Assembly (NCBI GenBank): GCA_003224835.1
Contig: QHZX01000350.1
Span: forward strand, 1 to 38,866
Direction of reading: 5' to 3'
Length of the DNA stretch: 38,866 nucleotides
Origin: Acidobacteriota bacterium
GTDB lineage: Bacteria; Acidobacteriota; Terriglobia; Terriglobales; Acidobacteriaceae
Shown here: piece by piece, positions 25,287 through 34,002 of the stretch
Numbering within the stretch: position 1 is the stretch's first letter
Layout: every line of letters begins with the position of its first letter
Notes under the pieces: generated by a model
The model's input: the letters and a program-made list of their open reading frames with translations, nothing else
What the model was told of the DNA's origin: nothing
Databases searched by the model: none
Made by a program: the position numbers and the translations under genes

Positions 25287-27301
25287 CTAGTGTACGCGAT
25301 TATCAGGGTTTACGGTGCCCTCATGAGTAGGACCCGTGCCAGTTGTGTGCCTCGCCGTCGCTTCTATCGGTTGCTTCACCGGTTGAACCACGGCCAGCAA
25401 GAGATCGGCTTGAGGCGCCTTTGCCGTATCAGCTATCGCTAGTTGCTGCGCGCGCCAAGATTCGGGCGATTCCTCCGATTTGTCCAAGTAATCCAAGGCA
25501 GCCAAGCCGGCCGATCCCAGGTTGGAAAGCGCCTCGGATAGTGGCGCAATCTCGTGCAGGAGAAAGGATTGTTGGATAAGAGGCTTTAACTTCGAGTCGT
25601 TATCACGCCACGTTGAAAGTAATGCGCGAATTTGAGCTTCGGCGTCGTGGTCTTGATAATCGCTTTGGATGTACTTTTGTACCAGACTTTGAAAGTGCCT
25701 TCCGGTCTCACTCTCCGGATTGGCGACATCGATAAGCCGATTCAATGGCGCTCTGAAGTCCCAGGCCCCTTTTACGTTTTCAAAGCGGGCGTAATCCTTG
25801 ACTGGTTCAACCACATCTGCAAGGGAACGCAGCGCGGAGATGTCTTCGACTCCCGCCATTCGATGCAACATTGGATCCTCGTGCGATCGATGCGTCAGAC
25901 CCAGCCACTCAAGGCGCCAGCTCACCTCGTCAAGTCTCGTGTACATCGAATTGATGTCCTGCACTTCCTCAGGCGACCACAAACGTTCGGCAATGGCAGC
26001 TGTGCGTGGCCATATGCGCGAATCCATGTTCTCAGGACTGATCCACTCTCCCCACATGCAGGCCTCGCCTCCAACAATGCGATTCTTCTTCTCAGGAGAG
26101 AGAGAAGCCGCCGCGCCGGACATTGGATCGACGGCGTAGTGCCGTGAGGCCGGCCACATCAAATCGAGATAGTAGCCAAAGGAGAGCATGCCGCTGAAAC
26201 CTTGCTTCGCTGCCGCAGCCAACGATTCCTGACCACGCCATGACTGCACGACAATATTCTTCGGTAAATCCGGCCGGAGGATTTCATCCCATCCCACCAT
26301 CGTTTTGTGGTGCTTGCTGAGTATTTTTTCCAGATGGTGATTGAAGTAAGCCTGCAGGTCCTGATTGTTTTTCAAGCCGTGAGAATGCATGAAGGCCTGA
26401 ATCTTCGGGTTGTCGTCCCATGGCTTGCCGTTTACCTCGTCGCCGCCGATGTGAAAGTAGGCGTCCGGGAATAGCTTTCCCATCTCATCGACGAACTTGT
26501 CGAGGAACTTGTACGTCCTCTCCTGTGTCGGATCCATCACTGTGTAAACCCCGCCTGGTTCAATCTTCTAAGTGCCCGGAGTGCTCGCCAGTTCGGGATA
26601 ACCAACGAACCATGAACGGCTGTGCGGCGTGATATCTACTGACCATCAGATCCCATCTCGTGCAGCTTCGGAAATTGCTTGCTCTCGACGCGGAAGCCTT
26701 CATCGTCAGAAAGGTGAAGATGCAGAACATTCATCTTCACCGCCGCCATTCCATCGATGTTGCGCTCGAGCACATCCACGGGAATGTAATGACGGCCCAT
26801 ATCGATCAGCAACCCACGCCAGGCGAAGCGGGGTTGGTCTTTGATTGTGACTGCAGGAATCGAAAATCCGTCCGTGCTGGTTTCGACTAGCTGCAAGAAT
26901 GTTTGCAGGCCATGCAATATACCGAGCGGATTTGTGGCCGTGAGCTTCGCGCCGGATTCGCTTATGGTGAGTTCGTAAGATTCGTCTTCGCCGAGTTTTT
27001 CGACACTCTCACTTCCGTGTTGCGCTTGAATTACGAGAGTTGCAGCGACTCCCTTCGCTGCAGTGGAATAAAGTCGCATTCCGGTCCGGTGGGAGAGATC
27101 GGCGACAAATCGTTGAACGCCGCGTTCCAGCGTGCCATCGCGATACCCCGAAACCGCAACCGAAAATGATTGGTTAATCAGGAGATGACCCGTCCCAAGT
27201 TGCACTCTGGACGGCATTGGCATGAGATTGAGTTGCGGAGGTGCCTGACCTGCGGCAAATGTCGCAACCATAAGAAGGAGCACAGCGATCGGGGTTCGCA
27301 T
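25287..27301 (-). pseudogene. Broken GH20 beta-N-acetylhexosaminidase
   Basis: The two halves of one GH20 gene lie in different frames. The N-terminal half (27301 to 26636, 221 residues) has a signal peptide (to FAAGQ), the GH20 N-terminal domain and the start of the barrel (FAWRGLLIDMGRHYIPVDVL, LHLHLSDDEGFRVESKQFPK), and stops after GSDGQ. The second half (from about 26540 to 25287) resumes with MDPTQERTYKFLDKFVDEMG and keeps the catalytic pair Asp-Glu in FHIGGDEVNG. Between them, in a shifted frame, HSRSWFVGYPELASTPGT is readable, then a TAG, then KIEPGGVYTV. Compared with the family, about 25 residues are missing and there is an extra in-frame stop. These are two independent lesions, so loss of function is likely. 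Confidence 0.88.
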
Positions 27302-27701
27302 GGATAAGTAAAGAACGCCTCAACTTCAAGTTTGTGGAATTACTATGTTGCTCTACGCTTCGAAAACCAGACCTCGCAGTCTATACCCACTCAACGTGTA
27401 CCGGAAGATTAGTTCGGGGTTCGATTAGCCCTTGGAATCTGGTCACTTGATTCCAACAGCTGAGCGGTCCAGGTGGCTCGCTTCTTCCCGCAGAAGTTCG
27501 CAACACACCAGCAGACTAGGCCAGGCGAAATTGCCCACTTCAGATTGGCTAGGTGACGTTCGTAATCTATCGGAAATTACGCCGCACCCTAATATTAAAG
27601 ATAACTACGCACACCCGCGGGTAGCCGTCTCAACTGTTCGATTACAGACATTGAGTGAGGCACCTCCGAAATGTGCTTGCTCCGATCGCGAAGGGGTACA
27701 A
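27302..27701 (+). other. 400-base leader region upstream of the polysaccharide operon
   Basis: It separates the divergent hexosaminidase pseudogene from wecB. The wecB frame is open back to 27432, but those 90 codons (RSRWLASSRRSSQHTSRLGQ and similar) do not look like the enzyme family. An inverted repeat lies at 27432-27456. An AT-rich stretch CCTAATATTAAAGATAACT at about 27588-27606 could hold a -10 element, but no matching -35 is convincing. AAGGGG lies before the ATG at 27702. Confidence 0.6.
27432..27456. promoter_or_regulatory. Perfect 8-base inverted repeat upstream of the polysaccharide operon
   Basis: TTGGAATC at 27432-27439 and GATTCCAA at 27449-27456 are perfectly complementary across a nine-base spacer. 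The dyad is 245 bases before the wecB start and close to the divergent gene's 5' end, so it could be a regulator-binding site for either side. There is no T-tail, so it is not a terminator. Confidence 0.4.
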
Positions 27702-28943
27702 ATGAAGTGTCGTGTAATTGCTGTGCTTGGCACACGGCCCGAGGCGATCAAGCTTGCATTGGTCATTGACCAGTTACGCCGGCGCTCAGATGAGTTCGAC
27801 ACTGCGGTAATACATACCGGACAGCATCGGACAATGCTGGACAACGCTCTCCAACTTTTCAAGATCAAGCCCGACTTCGACCTTGACGTGATGCGTCCCA
27901 ACCAGACGCTCAACTCTCTTACCGTCCGCGTACTTGATACGGTCGAAAATGCCTGTCGGCGTTTCGAGCCCAACATGATGCTCGTACAAGGTGATACAAC
28001 AACTGCCTTCGCTTCCGCGCTCGCGGCCTATTACTCCAAAATTCCTGTGGGTCACGTCGAGGCCGGTTTGCGAAGCCATGATATTTACAATCCCTTTCCC
28101 GAAGAGGCCAACCGCCGATGTGTTTCGGTGCTCACCGGCATTCATTTCGCCCCGACCGCGTTATCGCGAGACAAACTTCTCGCCGAGGGTGTACCTAACG
28201 AGCAGATCGTAGTCACCGGCAATACAGTTGTTGACACCCTGCGGGCACTCAGTAATGCGCCGCACTCCTGGGAAAACACTCCCCTGCAGAACATTCCTAC
28301 AGAGGGCTACCGCTTAATTCTGGTTACTTCGCACAGGCGTGAATCCCTGGGCGCAGATCAGGAGCATATGTGCCTTGCCTTAAAAGATCTGGTAGCAAAG
28401 CATCCTGACATTCGCGTCATTTACCCAGTGCACATGAACCCAAATGTGCGCAGCACGGTAAATGCCATTTTGGAAAACACCGAGCGCATTCACCTTACTG
28501 AGCCGCTCGACTACATCACCTTTGTCAGCTTACTCAAGAAATGCTTTCTAGTACTGACTGACTCTGGCGGAATCCAGGAAGAAGCTCCGACCTTTGGCAA
28601 GCCGGTGCTGGTATTACGCCGGGTGACCGAGCGGCCAGAGGCGTCAATGTTTGGGATGTCCAAGATCATTGGAATGTCGCGCGAAAGTATTGTGAATGAG
28701 ACTTCTGCCTTACTGACCAACCAGGACACATATCTGGATATGTCGGAAGGCGACAACCCATACGGTGACGGGAGGGCGTCGGAAAGAATTGTTGAGGCGG
28801 TATCCCGGTGGTTTCAGGGCAAAACGCCACTTCTCGATGCCAGTCAGGAGTTCAAGTTACCGCCTCGGTCAGAGCAGCGCCGGCGCAAAACCGACTCCGT
28901 AGAAATACCAGTTGCAGCAGCCGCTAAAGCAGGAGGGCATTGA
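27702..28943 (+). CDS. wecB: UDP-N-acetylglucosamine 2-epimerase (non-hydrolysing)
   Basis: Interconverts UDP-GlcNAc and UDP-ManNAc in the cytosol. From the ATG at 27702 (AAGGGG before it) it is 413 residues. Family motifs are intact: VLGTRPEAIKLALVI at the N-terminus, IHTGQHRTML, VQGDTTTAFASALAAYYSK with VGHVEAGLRS, YNPFPEEANRR, LILVTSHRRES, TDSGGIQEEAPTFGKPVLVL and RPEAS. The C-terminal 30 residues are basic and Ala-rich beyond the fold. It is the first gene of a packed plus-strand cluster and sits 37 bases before the GT2 synthase, which suggests that the operon makes its own UDP-ManNAc supply. Confidence 0.95.
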   Translation: MKCRVIAVLGTRPEAIKLALVIDQLRRRSDEFDTAVIHTGQHRTMLDNALQLFKIKPDFDLDVMRPNQTLNSLTVRVLDTVENACRRFEPNMMLVQGDTTTAFASALAAYYSKIPVGHVEAGLRSHDIYNPFPEEANRRCVSVLTGIHFAPTALSRDKLLAEGVPNEQIVVTGNTVVDTLRALSNAPHSWENTPLQNIPTEGYRLILVTSHRRESLGADQEHMCLALKDLVAKHPDIRVIYPVHMNPNVRSTVNAILENTERIHLTEPLDYITFVSLLKKCFLVLTDSGGIQEEAPTFGKPVLVLRRVTERPEASMFGMSKIIGMSRESIVNETSALLTNQDTYLDMSEGDNPYGDGRASERIVEAVSRWFQGKTPLLDASQEFKLPPRSEQRRRKTDSVEIPVAAAAKAGGH

Positions 28944-28980
28944 GTCCGGTGTTTCTGTCGAGCGGCGGCACTTACATTGA

Positions 28981-30222
28981 ATGGTCTACTTACTCTACTC
29001 TATCGTTGGTGTCATATGTATTTACACCGCCCGCCATTACTGGTTCACGCTGAACCGGCTATTCGGATTTCAACGCCACCCGTACATTGATATTGATACT
29101 GCTGACTGGCCTCAAGTCACCGTTTTAGTAGCGGCTCACAACGAAGAAAAAGTCATAGCGAACATTCTATCGGCGTTAATGACCGTAAATTATCCACAAG
29201 ACAAAATGCTGGTCATGCCCGTGAATGATCGGTCTAAAGACAGAACGCGACAAATTATCGACAAGTTCGTAAAAGACTTTCCGGGTCGCATACGTCCTTT
29301 TCACCGCACCAGTGGCAAACCCGGAAAAGCGGCAGCGTTGAAAGACGCAATGGAACTGATCGCGACCGAAGTGACCCTGATCTTCGACGCTGACTATATA
29401 CCTGGCGCCGGCCTGATCAAACAATTAGTCGCGCCCTTCTTTGATCCCGAAGTAGGTGGCGTTATGGGCCGCGTTGTACCGCTGAACTGTGGCACCAATT
29501 TGCTTACACGTCTTCTCGATCTGGAACGCTCAGGTGGATACCAGGTAGATCAGCAAGCTCGCATGAATCTGCGGCTCGTGCCGCAGCATGGCGGTACTGT
29601 GGCGGGCGTCCGGCTGAGTGCGCTGCGTGAAATCGGTGGCTGGGATGACACGACTTTAACCGAAGATACCGATCTTACATATCGGCTCCTGCTTCATGGC
29701 TGGAAAACCGCCTATCAGAACCGCTCGGAGTGTTATGAAGAGGTTCCGGAAACCTGGTCCGTGCGAATCAAGCAGATCATGCGCTGGGCCAAGGGCCACA
29801 ACCAAGCAATGATGACTTACACCGTGCGCCTGCTTTTCGGAAAGCATTTAGCGACTTTCCGCGAGCGGATCGACGGCGCATTGCTTTTGGGCGTCTACAT
29901 CATGGCTCCGGTCACGATTCTCGGTTGGGTTTTTGCTTTGATCCTGTTCTACCGGGGAGTGGCGCCGTTCAACGGCATCGTCGCGCTTCTGAGTATCACG
30001 ACTTATGCAGCGGTCGGTAACTTCGCGGCGTTTTTTGAAATTGCTGCGGCCGTGCGTTTGGATGGAAATCGTAATCGTCTGGCTGTTCTGCCATTCCTTG
30101 CATTGGGTTTTGTGGTCAGCATCTTTTCCGTTTCTCGTGCTTCCATATCGCAAGTCTATGGTTACCTCACGAAGGCTGAGTTGCACTGGGACAAAACTGA
30201 ACGTTTCCGGACGGCGCCTTGA
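28981..30222 (+). CDS. Processive family 2 glycosyltransferase (polysaccharide synthase)
   Basis: Membrane synthase that polymerises a nucleotide sugar and probably moves the chain through the membrane. The 413-residue product has an N-terminal membrane helix (about 2-20) and a GT-A catalytic domain with VLVAAHNEEKVI, VNDRSKDRTR, DAD at 136-138 (IFDADYIP), TED at 227-229 and QIMRW at 265-269, the full processive D,D,D,QxxRW set. Two to three C-terminal membrane helices follow (about 300-395). The closest outline is PgaC/NfrB/YaiP-like synthases. No PilZ domain is present. Its TGA overlaps the TTG of the next gene. The polymer is inferred, not shown; the wecB neighbour favours a HexNAc chain. 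Confidence 0.9.
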   Translation: MVYLLYSIVGVICIYTARHYWFTLNRLFGFQRHPYIDIDTADWPQVTVLVAAHNEEKVIANILSALMTVNYPQDKMLVMPVNDRSKDRTRQIIDKFVKDFPGRIRPFHRTSGKPGKAAALKDAMELIATEVTLIFDADYIPGAGLIKQLVAPFFDPEVGGVMGRVVPLNCGTNLLTRLLDLERSGGYQVDQQARMNLRLVPQHGGTVAGVRLSALREIGGWDDTTLTEDTDLTYRLLLHGWKTAYQNRSECYEEVPETWSVRIKQIMRWAKGHNQAMMTYTVRLLFGKHLATFRERIDGALLLGVYIMAPVTILGWVFALILFYRGVAPFNGIVALLSITTYAAVGNFAAFFEIAAAVRLDGNRNRLAVLPFLALGFVVSIFSVSRASISQVYGYLTKAELHWDKTERFRTAP

Positions 30223-31286
30223 ATACCTACATGGCGGTCGCGAGTCTCGTGATGTTGACCGGCGTCCTGCTTACGGTGCCTCTAATTCCCGCATTTAAAG
30301 AGGTGCGCCGCAAGACAGATGCTGAGCCTTTGAACGTGATCCAGCGGCACGCCGGCGACATCCGTCACTTTGCGCACAGTTTTGCCGAAGTCATACAGGA
30401 ATTGAAACCAGTGCTGGAGCGCTGTCAGCGTTCTGGCGCGGGGGCACGTGGAGTGCTGGCCGGCGGCAGCGAATACCTGGTCGTGGGGAACTCAAAGAAC
30501 ATACCAGGCCTTGTGAAACAAGGCGAAGCTTTCATGTGCTCCACAGTCGTTGCTTTCGTGGCAGAGTTTGTCTGTCCCGGATCAGTAATCTTCGGCCAAG
30601 AAATCTATGCTCACCAGCGCTTCACCGGTGGCGCACACAACCAATACCGCGCGATATTGGGAGAGAACGATGTGTCCTTGGGTCCTGCGAGCACGATATT
30701 GCGGTGGGCCCACTCCGAGAAAGTACTTACTGCCGCAGCGCGCTGTCATCTTTATGGGCGAATTTCGGCAGCGCAGCTGATCCGTGTGGAGCAAGGTTGC
30801 ACGTTTTTGCGTATCAACGCTCCGCGTATTGAGCTTGGCACTCCGCTCTCAGCAAAGGAAAGCGTAGGAGTATCGAACAACGCAGTTTCTGGCAGACACC
30901 CTGGCCGACTTCTTTATGACGGTGACTTCGAAATTCCTGCTGGCGAAATCATCCACAACAACATTGTTACTCGGGGCAGATTAGTTATTCGCGCAGGCGC
31001 GCGCGTGGAAGGAAGTGTTAAGAGTAACAAAGACATGCTCCTGGAAGACAGAGTAACTGTCGAAGGCAGCGTCATCAGTGCTGAACGGATGCTAATCGGG
31101 CGGAACTGCGTTGTTCATGGGCCTGTGATCGCGGAACGAAAAATGGTCATTCGAACTGGCACACATTGCGGTGATCCACAGGAAGCTACCACGGTCAGCT
31201 CTCCCGAAATCGAAGTTGAAGAAGGTGTGCTGATTTTTGGCACTCTTTGGGCGCGACAATCCGGCACGGTAGTGGGACGGCAATGA
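30219..31286 (+). CDS. Membrane-anchored bactofilin-like beta-helix protein
   Basis: The 355-residue product has one N-terminal membrane helix (about 5-25), a short helical linker and repeated beta-strand segments typical of polymer-forming (bactofilin-like) right-handed helices. The C-terminal part is the clearest (about 240-345): IHNNIVTRGRLVIRAGARVE, GSVKSNKDMLLEDRVTVEGS and VISAERMLIGRNCVVHGPVI. A weaker first set is at about 105-205. Short hexapeptide-like turns with Gly and Asn recur. It may form a scaffold that positions the synthase or the export path. It starts with TTG overlapping the previous stop (TTGA); an ATG at 30231 is also possible. Family assignment is by pattern, not proven. 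Confidence 0.7.
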   Translation: MNTYMAVASLVMLTGVLLTVPLIPAFKEVRRKTDAEPLNVIQRHAGDIRHFAHSFAEVIQELKPVLERCQRSGAGARGVLAGGSEYLVVGNSKNIPGLVKQGEAFMCSTVVAFVAEFVCPGSVIFGQEIYAHQRFTGGAHNQYRAILGENDVSLGPASTILRWAHSEKVLTAAARCHLYGRISAAQLIRVEQGCTFLRINAPRIELGTPLSAKESVGVSNNAVSGRHPGRLLYDGDFEIPAGEIIHNNIVTRGRLVIRAGARVEGSVKSNKDMLLEDRVTVEGSVISAERMLIGRNCVVHGPVIAERKMVIRTGTHCGDPQEATTVSSPEIEVEEGVLIFGTLWARQSGTVVGRQ

Positions 31287-33142
31287 AGCCACGAAAGCTC
31301 ATCTACTTTGTTTCCGCGACGCTGGGCTTAGTTCTTATCGTCTCTCTGTGGGCCGTCCGCGAGCGGCTGGAGTTCAGCAGTGACCGCATGATTCTTCTTG
31401 TACCGGACGGCATGAGCCAATCGGATCCAAGAGTGACGATGTGGCTCGACGCCGCAAGTGAAGAAGGTTTGCACGTCAGTGCGGTTCACGATTCTGAGTT
31501 TCTGCGTCCTGTGTTCAGCCAGGCCAGAACCGCAGGAGTCATTCTTCCGGATTCTATTCATCAACGCGCCAGCGATGCTTTTCTTGCAAGCTTGAAAACC
31601 TTTGTCGCAGATGGTGGAAAGCTCCTGCTCGTGTACGACGCGGGCACATTGCTGCCCAACGGCGGCTACTCACCAAAACAGTCACGGCTAACTGACCTTG
31701 CCGGCGTGTCCTACAGCCTCTATGACACCCTGGGTGATAAGACGATGCAGTGGAGCGTGATCAGCGGGCTTGATAGCACTTTTGATGAACTCGAAGTCCC
31801 GCCTGGCAAGTATTATCCCTTTCGTCCTGGCGTAATGACATCGGGTGCAGCGCCATCCGATGCTCCTGCATTTCGTGAAACTGAGCTTCGTCGTTACAAG
31901 TACGGAGATCTTGAGTATCCGAGTTTTGTAACCTCGGGCACTTACGATGGCAAGGTTTTATTACATTCCAGCGCCGGCACAGTAGCGGGAGAACACCCGT
32001 ATCAAAAAGGATCGGTCCTATTCGTCAATTTGCCGCTCTCGTACTTAAAGGGCAAAACCGATGGGTTGATGTTGCACGGATTTCTTAAATACTTCGCACT
32101 GCGCACGATGGCCCTGCCTCGGATGCTCACAGTACCGGACGGCATTGGCGGACTGGTTCTGAATTGGCATGTGGATTCGAATGCATCCATTAAGCCTATG
32201 CAGGAGATAGATTCGTGGGGACTGCTGAAGCAGGGACCTTACTCCATCCATATAACAGCGGGTCCGGATTCGACGGAACCAGGCGACCACCGCGGCTTCG
32301 ACCTGGAAGGTAATTTGATCGGCCAAACATTCGTACAGAAGTATCTCGCACTGGGGTACACGATTGGCAGCCATGGCGGTTGGATTCACGACTATTTTGC
32401 TAGCCATGTTGATAAAGATGATCCCAAAAGCCTCGAGAAATACTTGGCGTTGAACAAAGCTGCACTGGAGAGAGTAACTGGCACAACGGTAGCAGAATAC
32501 TCTGCTCCGGATGGCAATCAGCCTATGTGGGTCACGCAGTGGTTGGATGCGCATGGCTTCGTCGCTTACTACTTTACCGGCGATTCAGGAATGGGACCGA
32601 CACAGGGTTACAGGTATGGAATTCGTGAAGGTCACAATATTTGGGCATTTCCCATTCTTCATTTGGATCGAGCCGCAGCCTTCGAAGAGTTCGGCGAGGA
32701 CGGATACTCGACTGACGAAGTTGAGGGATGGCTGGCGGCTATCACGAATTTTGCCACAGAGCACCACGTGGTGCGGTTGGTTTACTTCCACCCATCCGGA
32801 ATTTTGGATTATCACGATGTCATCGAACGCTGGCTTGTGATGACAGGAGCAGCACGCGACAACCACACCTTTCGCTGGTACACGATGACGCAAATAGCAA
32901 ACTTTCTCAACGATCGCAAAAACGTGCAATGGAGAACCGCCGAAAGCGATGGTGTGCTGAAGATCACGGCCTCGCATCCGCGAAATTTGGCGCATTTTGC
33001 ATGGCAAATTTCCGCAGTCCAGTACACACAGCCGCAAATTACACGTGGAAATGGCGTAGTTCAGATGGACGGCAGTAGCTGGATAGTAGTCGCACAAGCA
33101 GGCAACGAGCTGGAATTCGAAAGCCGAGTACGTCACCAATGA
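31283..33142 (+). CDS. Membrane-anchored protein with divergent polysaccharide-deacetylase domain
   Basis: The 619-residue product starts at the ATG in an ATGA overlap with the preceding stop. It has one N-terminal membrane helix (about 7-25). A first domain (35-275) resembles glutamine-amidotransferase-like folds (MILLVPDGMSQSDPRVTMWL; FVADGGKLLLVYDAGTLL). A NodB-like barrel follows (about 285-555). The deacetylase motifs are altered: NWHVDSN with D298 where TFDD is usual, SHGGWIHD with H364 and H369 for the HxxxH metal pair, and SAPDG for RxPxG. Metal ligands may therefore still be present. A final beta-rich segment (about 560-615) ends the protein. The likely role is periplasmic modification of the polymer; substrate not shown. 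Confidence 0.75.
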   Translation: MKPRKLIYFVSATLGLVLIVSLWAVRERLEFSSDRMILLVPDGMSQSDPRVTMWLDAASEEGLHVSAVHDSEFLRPVFSQARTAGVILPDSIHQRASDAFLASLKTFVADGGKLLLVYDAGTLLPNGGYSPKQSRLTDLAGVSYSLYDTLGDKTMQWSVISGLDSTFDELEVPPGKYYPFRPGVMTSGAAPSDAPAFRETELRRYKYGDLEYPSFVTSGTYDGKVLLHSSAGTVAGEHPYQKGSVLFVNLPLSYLKGKTDGLMLHGFLKYFALRTMALPRMLTVPDGIGGLVLNWHVDSNASIKPMQEIDSWGLLKQGPYSIHITAGPDSTEPGDHRGFDLEGNLIGQTFVQKYLALGYTIGSHGGWIHDYFASHVDKDDPKSLEKYLALNKAALERVTGTTVAEYSAPDGNQPMWVTQWLDAHGFVAYYFTGDSGMGPTQGYRYGIREGHNIWAFPILHLDRAAAFEEFGEDGYSTDEVEGWLAAITNFATEHHVVRLVYFHPSGILDYHDVIERWLVMTGAARDNHTFRWYTMTQIANFLNDRKNVQWRTAESDGVLKITASHPRNLAHFAWQISAVQYTQPQITRGNGVVQMDGSSWIVVAQAGNELEFESRVRHQ

Positions 33143-34002
33143 CAACTAAAATGCAAAGCCTAACACTTCTCATGAAACTAGCGGCGGTTGTCCTCGTCGC
33201 AACGCGAGCGACCGGTCAGGTTACGTCTTCTCCTCGGCCGGAGCAAAGTTCAGCGCTTGTCGCCTCAACCGTGACGGTCGCGCCTGAAAAGCACATCTTG
33301 ACCGATTACGTGGAAATCGGCAGCAGTGCTTTTCAGCTGACAAACGGCTTTGGCCCCTGGAACGGTGGTTATGTCCGCGGCTCAGTGGCTGCGGGAAACG
33401 ACATTCTGAATGGCGAAGTTTCCGGGCAGCACGAGTTTGGGGATTCAGGCGCTTACTTCGCGATTGGCGACACTCATAACTTCGGCGCTAGCTCCTATGC
33501 TTCTCTTACACTCGGCTCCAGCGAGGGAGGCTTCTTTTTGCCGCGTCTTCGCGGAGATGCATTCTTCAGCCATAAATGGATGGCTCGAAAGCAACTCATT
33601 ACGACAGCAGGGTTTGGTTACTATGAGGCAAAAGACCCGCACCGGGACCATAGCTTCTTCGTGGGAACTACCTATTACTTCGGCAAACCGTGGATCCTGG
33701 AGGATGGAGTTCGTTTCAATGTTAGCAATCCCGGCAAGGTGTTTTCTCCTTCAGGGTTTCTGGCGCTCACACAAGGAAGAAATAAACAGCATTACGTCGT
33801 CCTCCGCTTGGGTTATGGAGAAGAAGCGTATCAGCTGATTGGGCCTGCGAGCGAGTTGAGCGACTTTCGCAGCGAGACGGCGACAGTCACATGGCGCCAG
33901 TGGATAGGCCAGAACTGGGGAATTAACTGGGTTGCGGATTATTACGGCAACCCTTACTACAAAAGGGCGGGCACGACCTTTGGGTTCTTCAAGGAGTTTT
34001 GA
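33139..34002 (+). CDS. YaiO-family outer-membrane beta-barrel protein
   Basis: The 287-residue product has a signal peptide (about 1-27, ending ATRATGQ) and alternating amphipathic strands rich in Gly, Tyr and Phe. These include TDYVEIGSSAFQLTNGFGPW, GGYVRGSVAAGND, SSYASLTLGSSEG and TYYFGKPW, and it ends with WVADYYGNPYYKRAGTTFGF and a terminal Phe, as in outer-membrane barrels. The layout matches the YaiO outer-membrane protein family. The start overlaps the preceding stop (ATGA). In E. coli yaiO sits beside the GT2 gene yaiP, so pairing with a synthase is known. It is a candidate exit channel for the polymer. Confidence 0.8.
   Translation: MTTKMQSLTLLMKLAAVVLVATRATGQVTSSPRPEQSSALVASTVTVAPEKHILTDYVEIGSSAFQLTNGFGPWNGGYVRGSVAAGNDILNGEVSGQHEFGDSGAYFAIGDTHNFGASSYASLTLGSSEGGFFLPRLRGDAFFSHKWMARKQLITTAGFGYYEAKDPHRDHSFFVGTTYYFGKPWILEDGVRFNVSNPGKVFSPSGFLALTQGRNKQHYVVLRLGYGEEAYQLIGPASELSDFRSETATVTWRQWIGQNWGINWVADYYGNPYYKRAGTTFGFFKEF

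Noticed and set aside
27400..27440. GGGTTCGATT, resembling a tRNA T-loop
   Set aside because: No matching T-stem, anticodon arm or acceptor stem around it.
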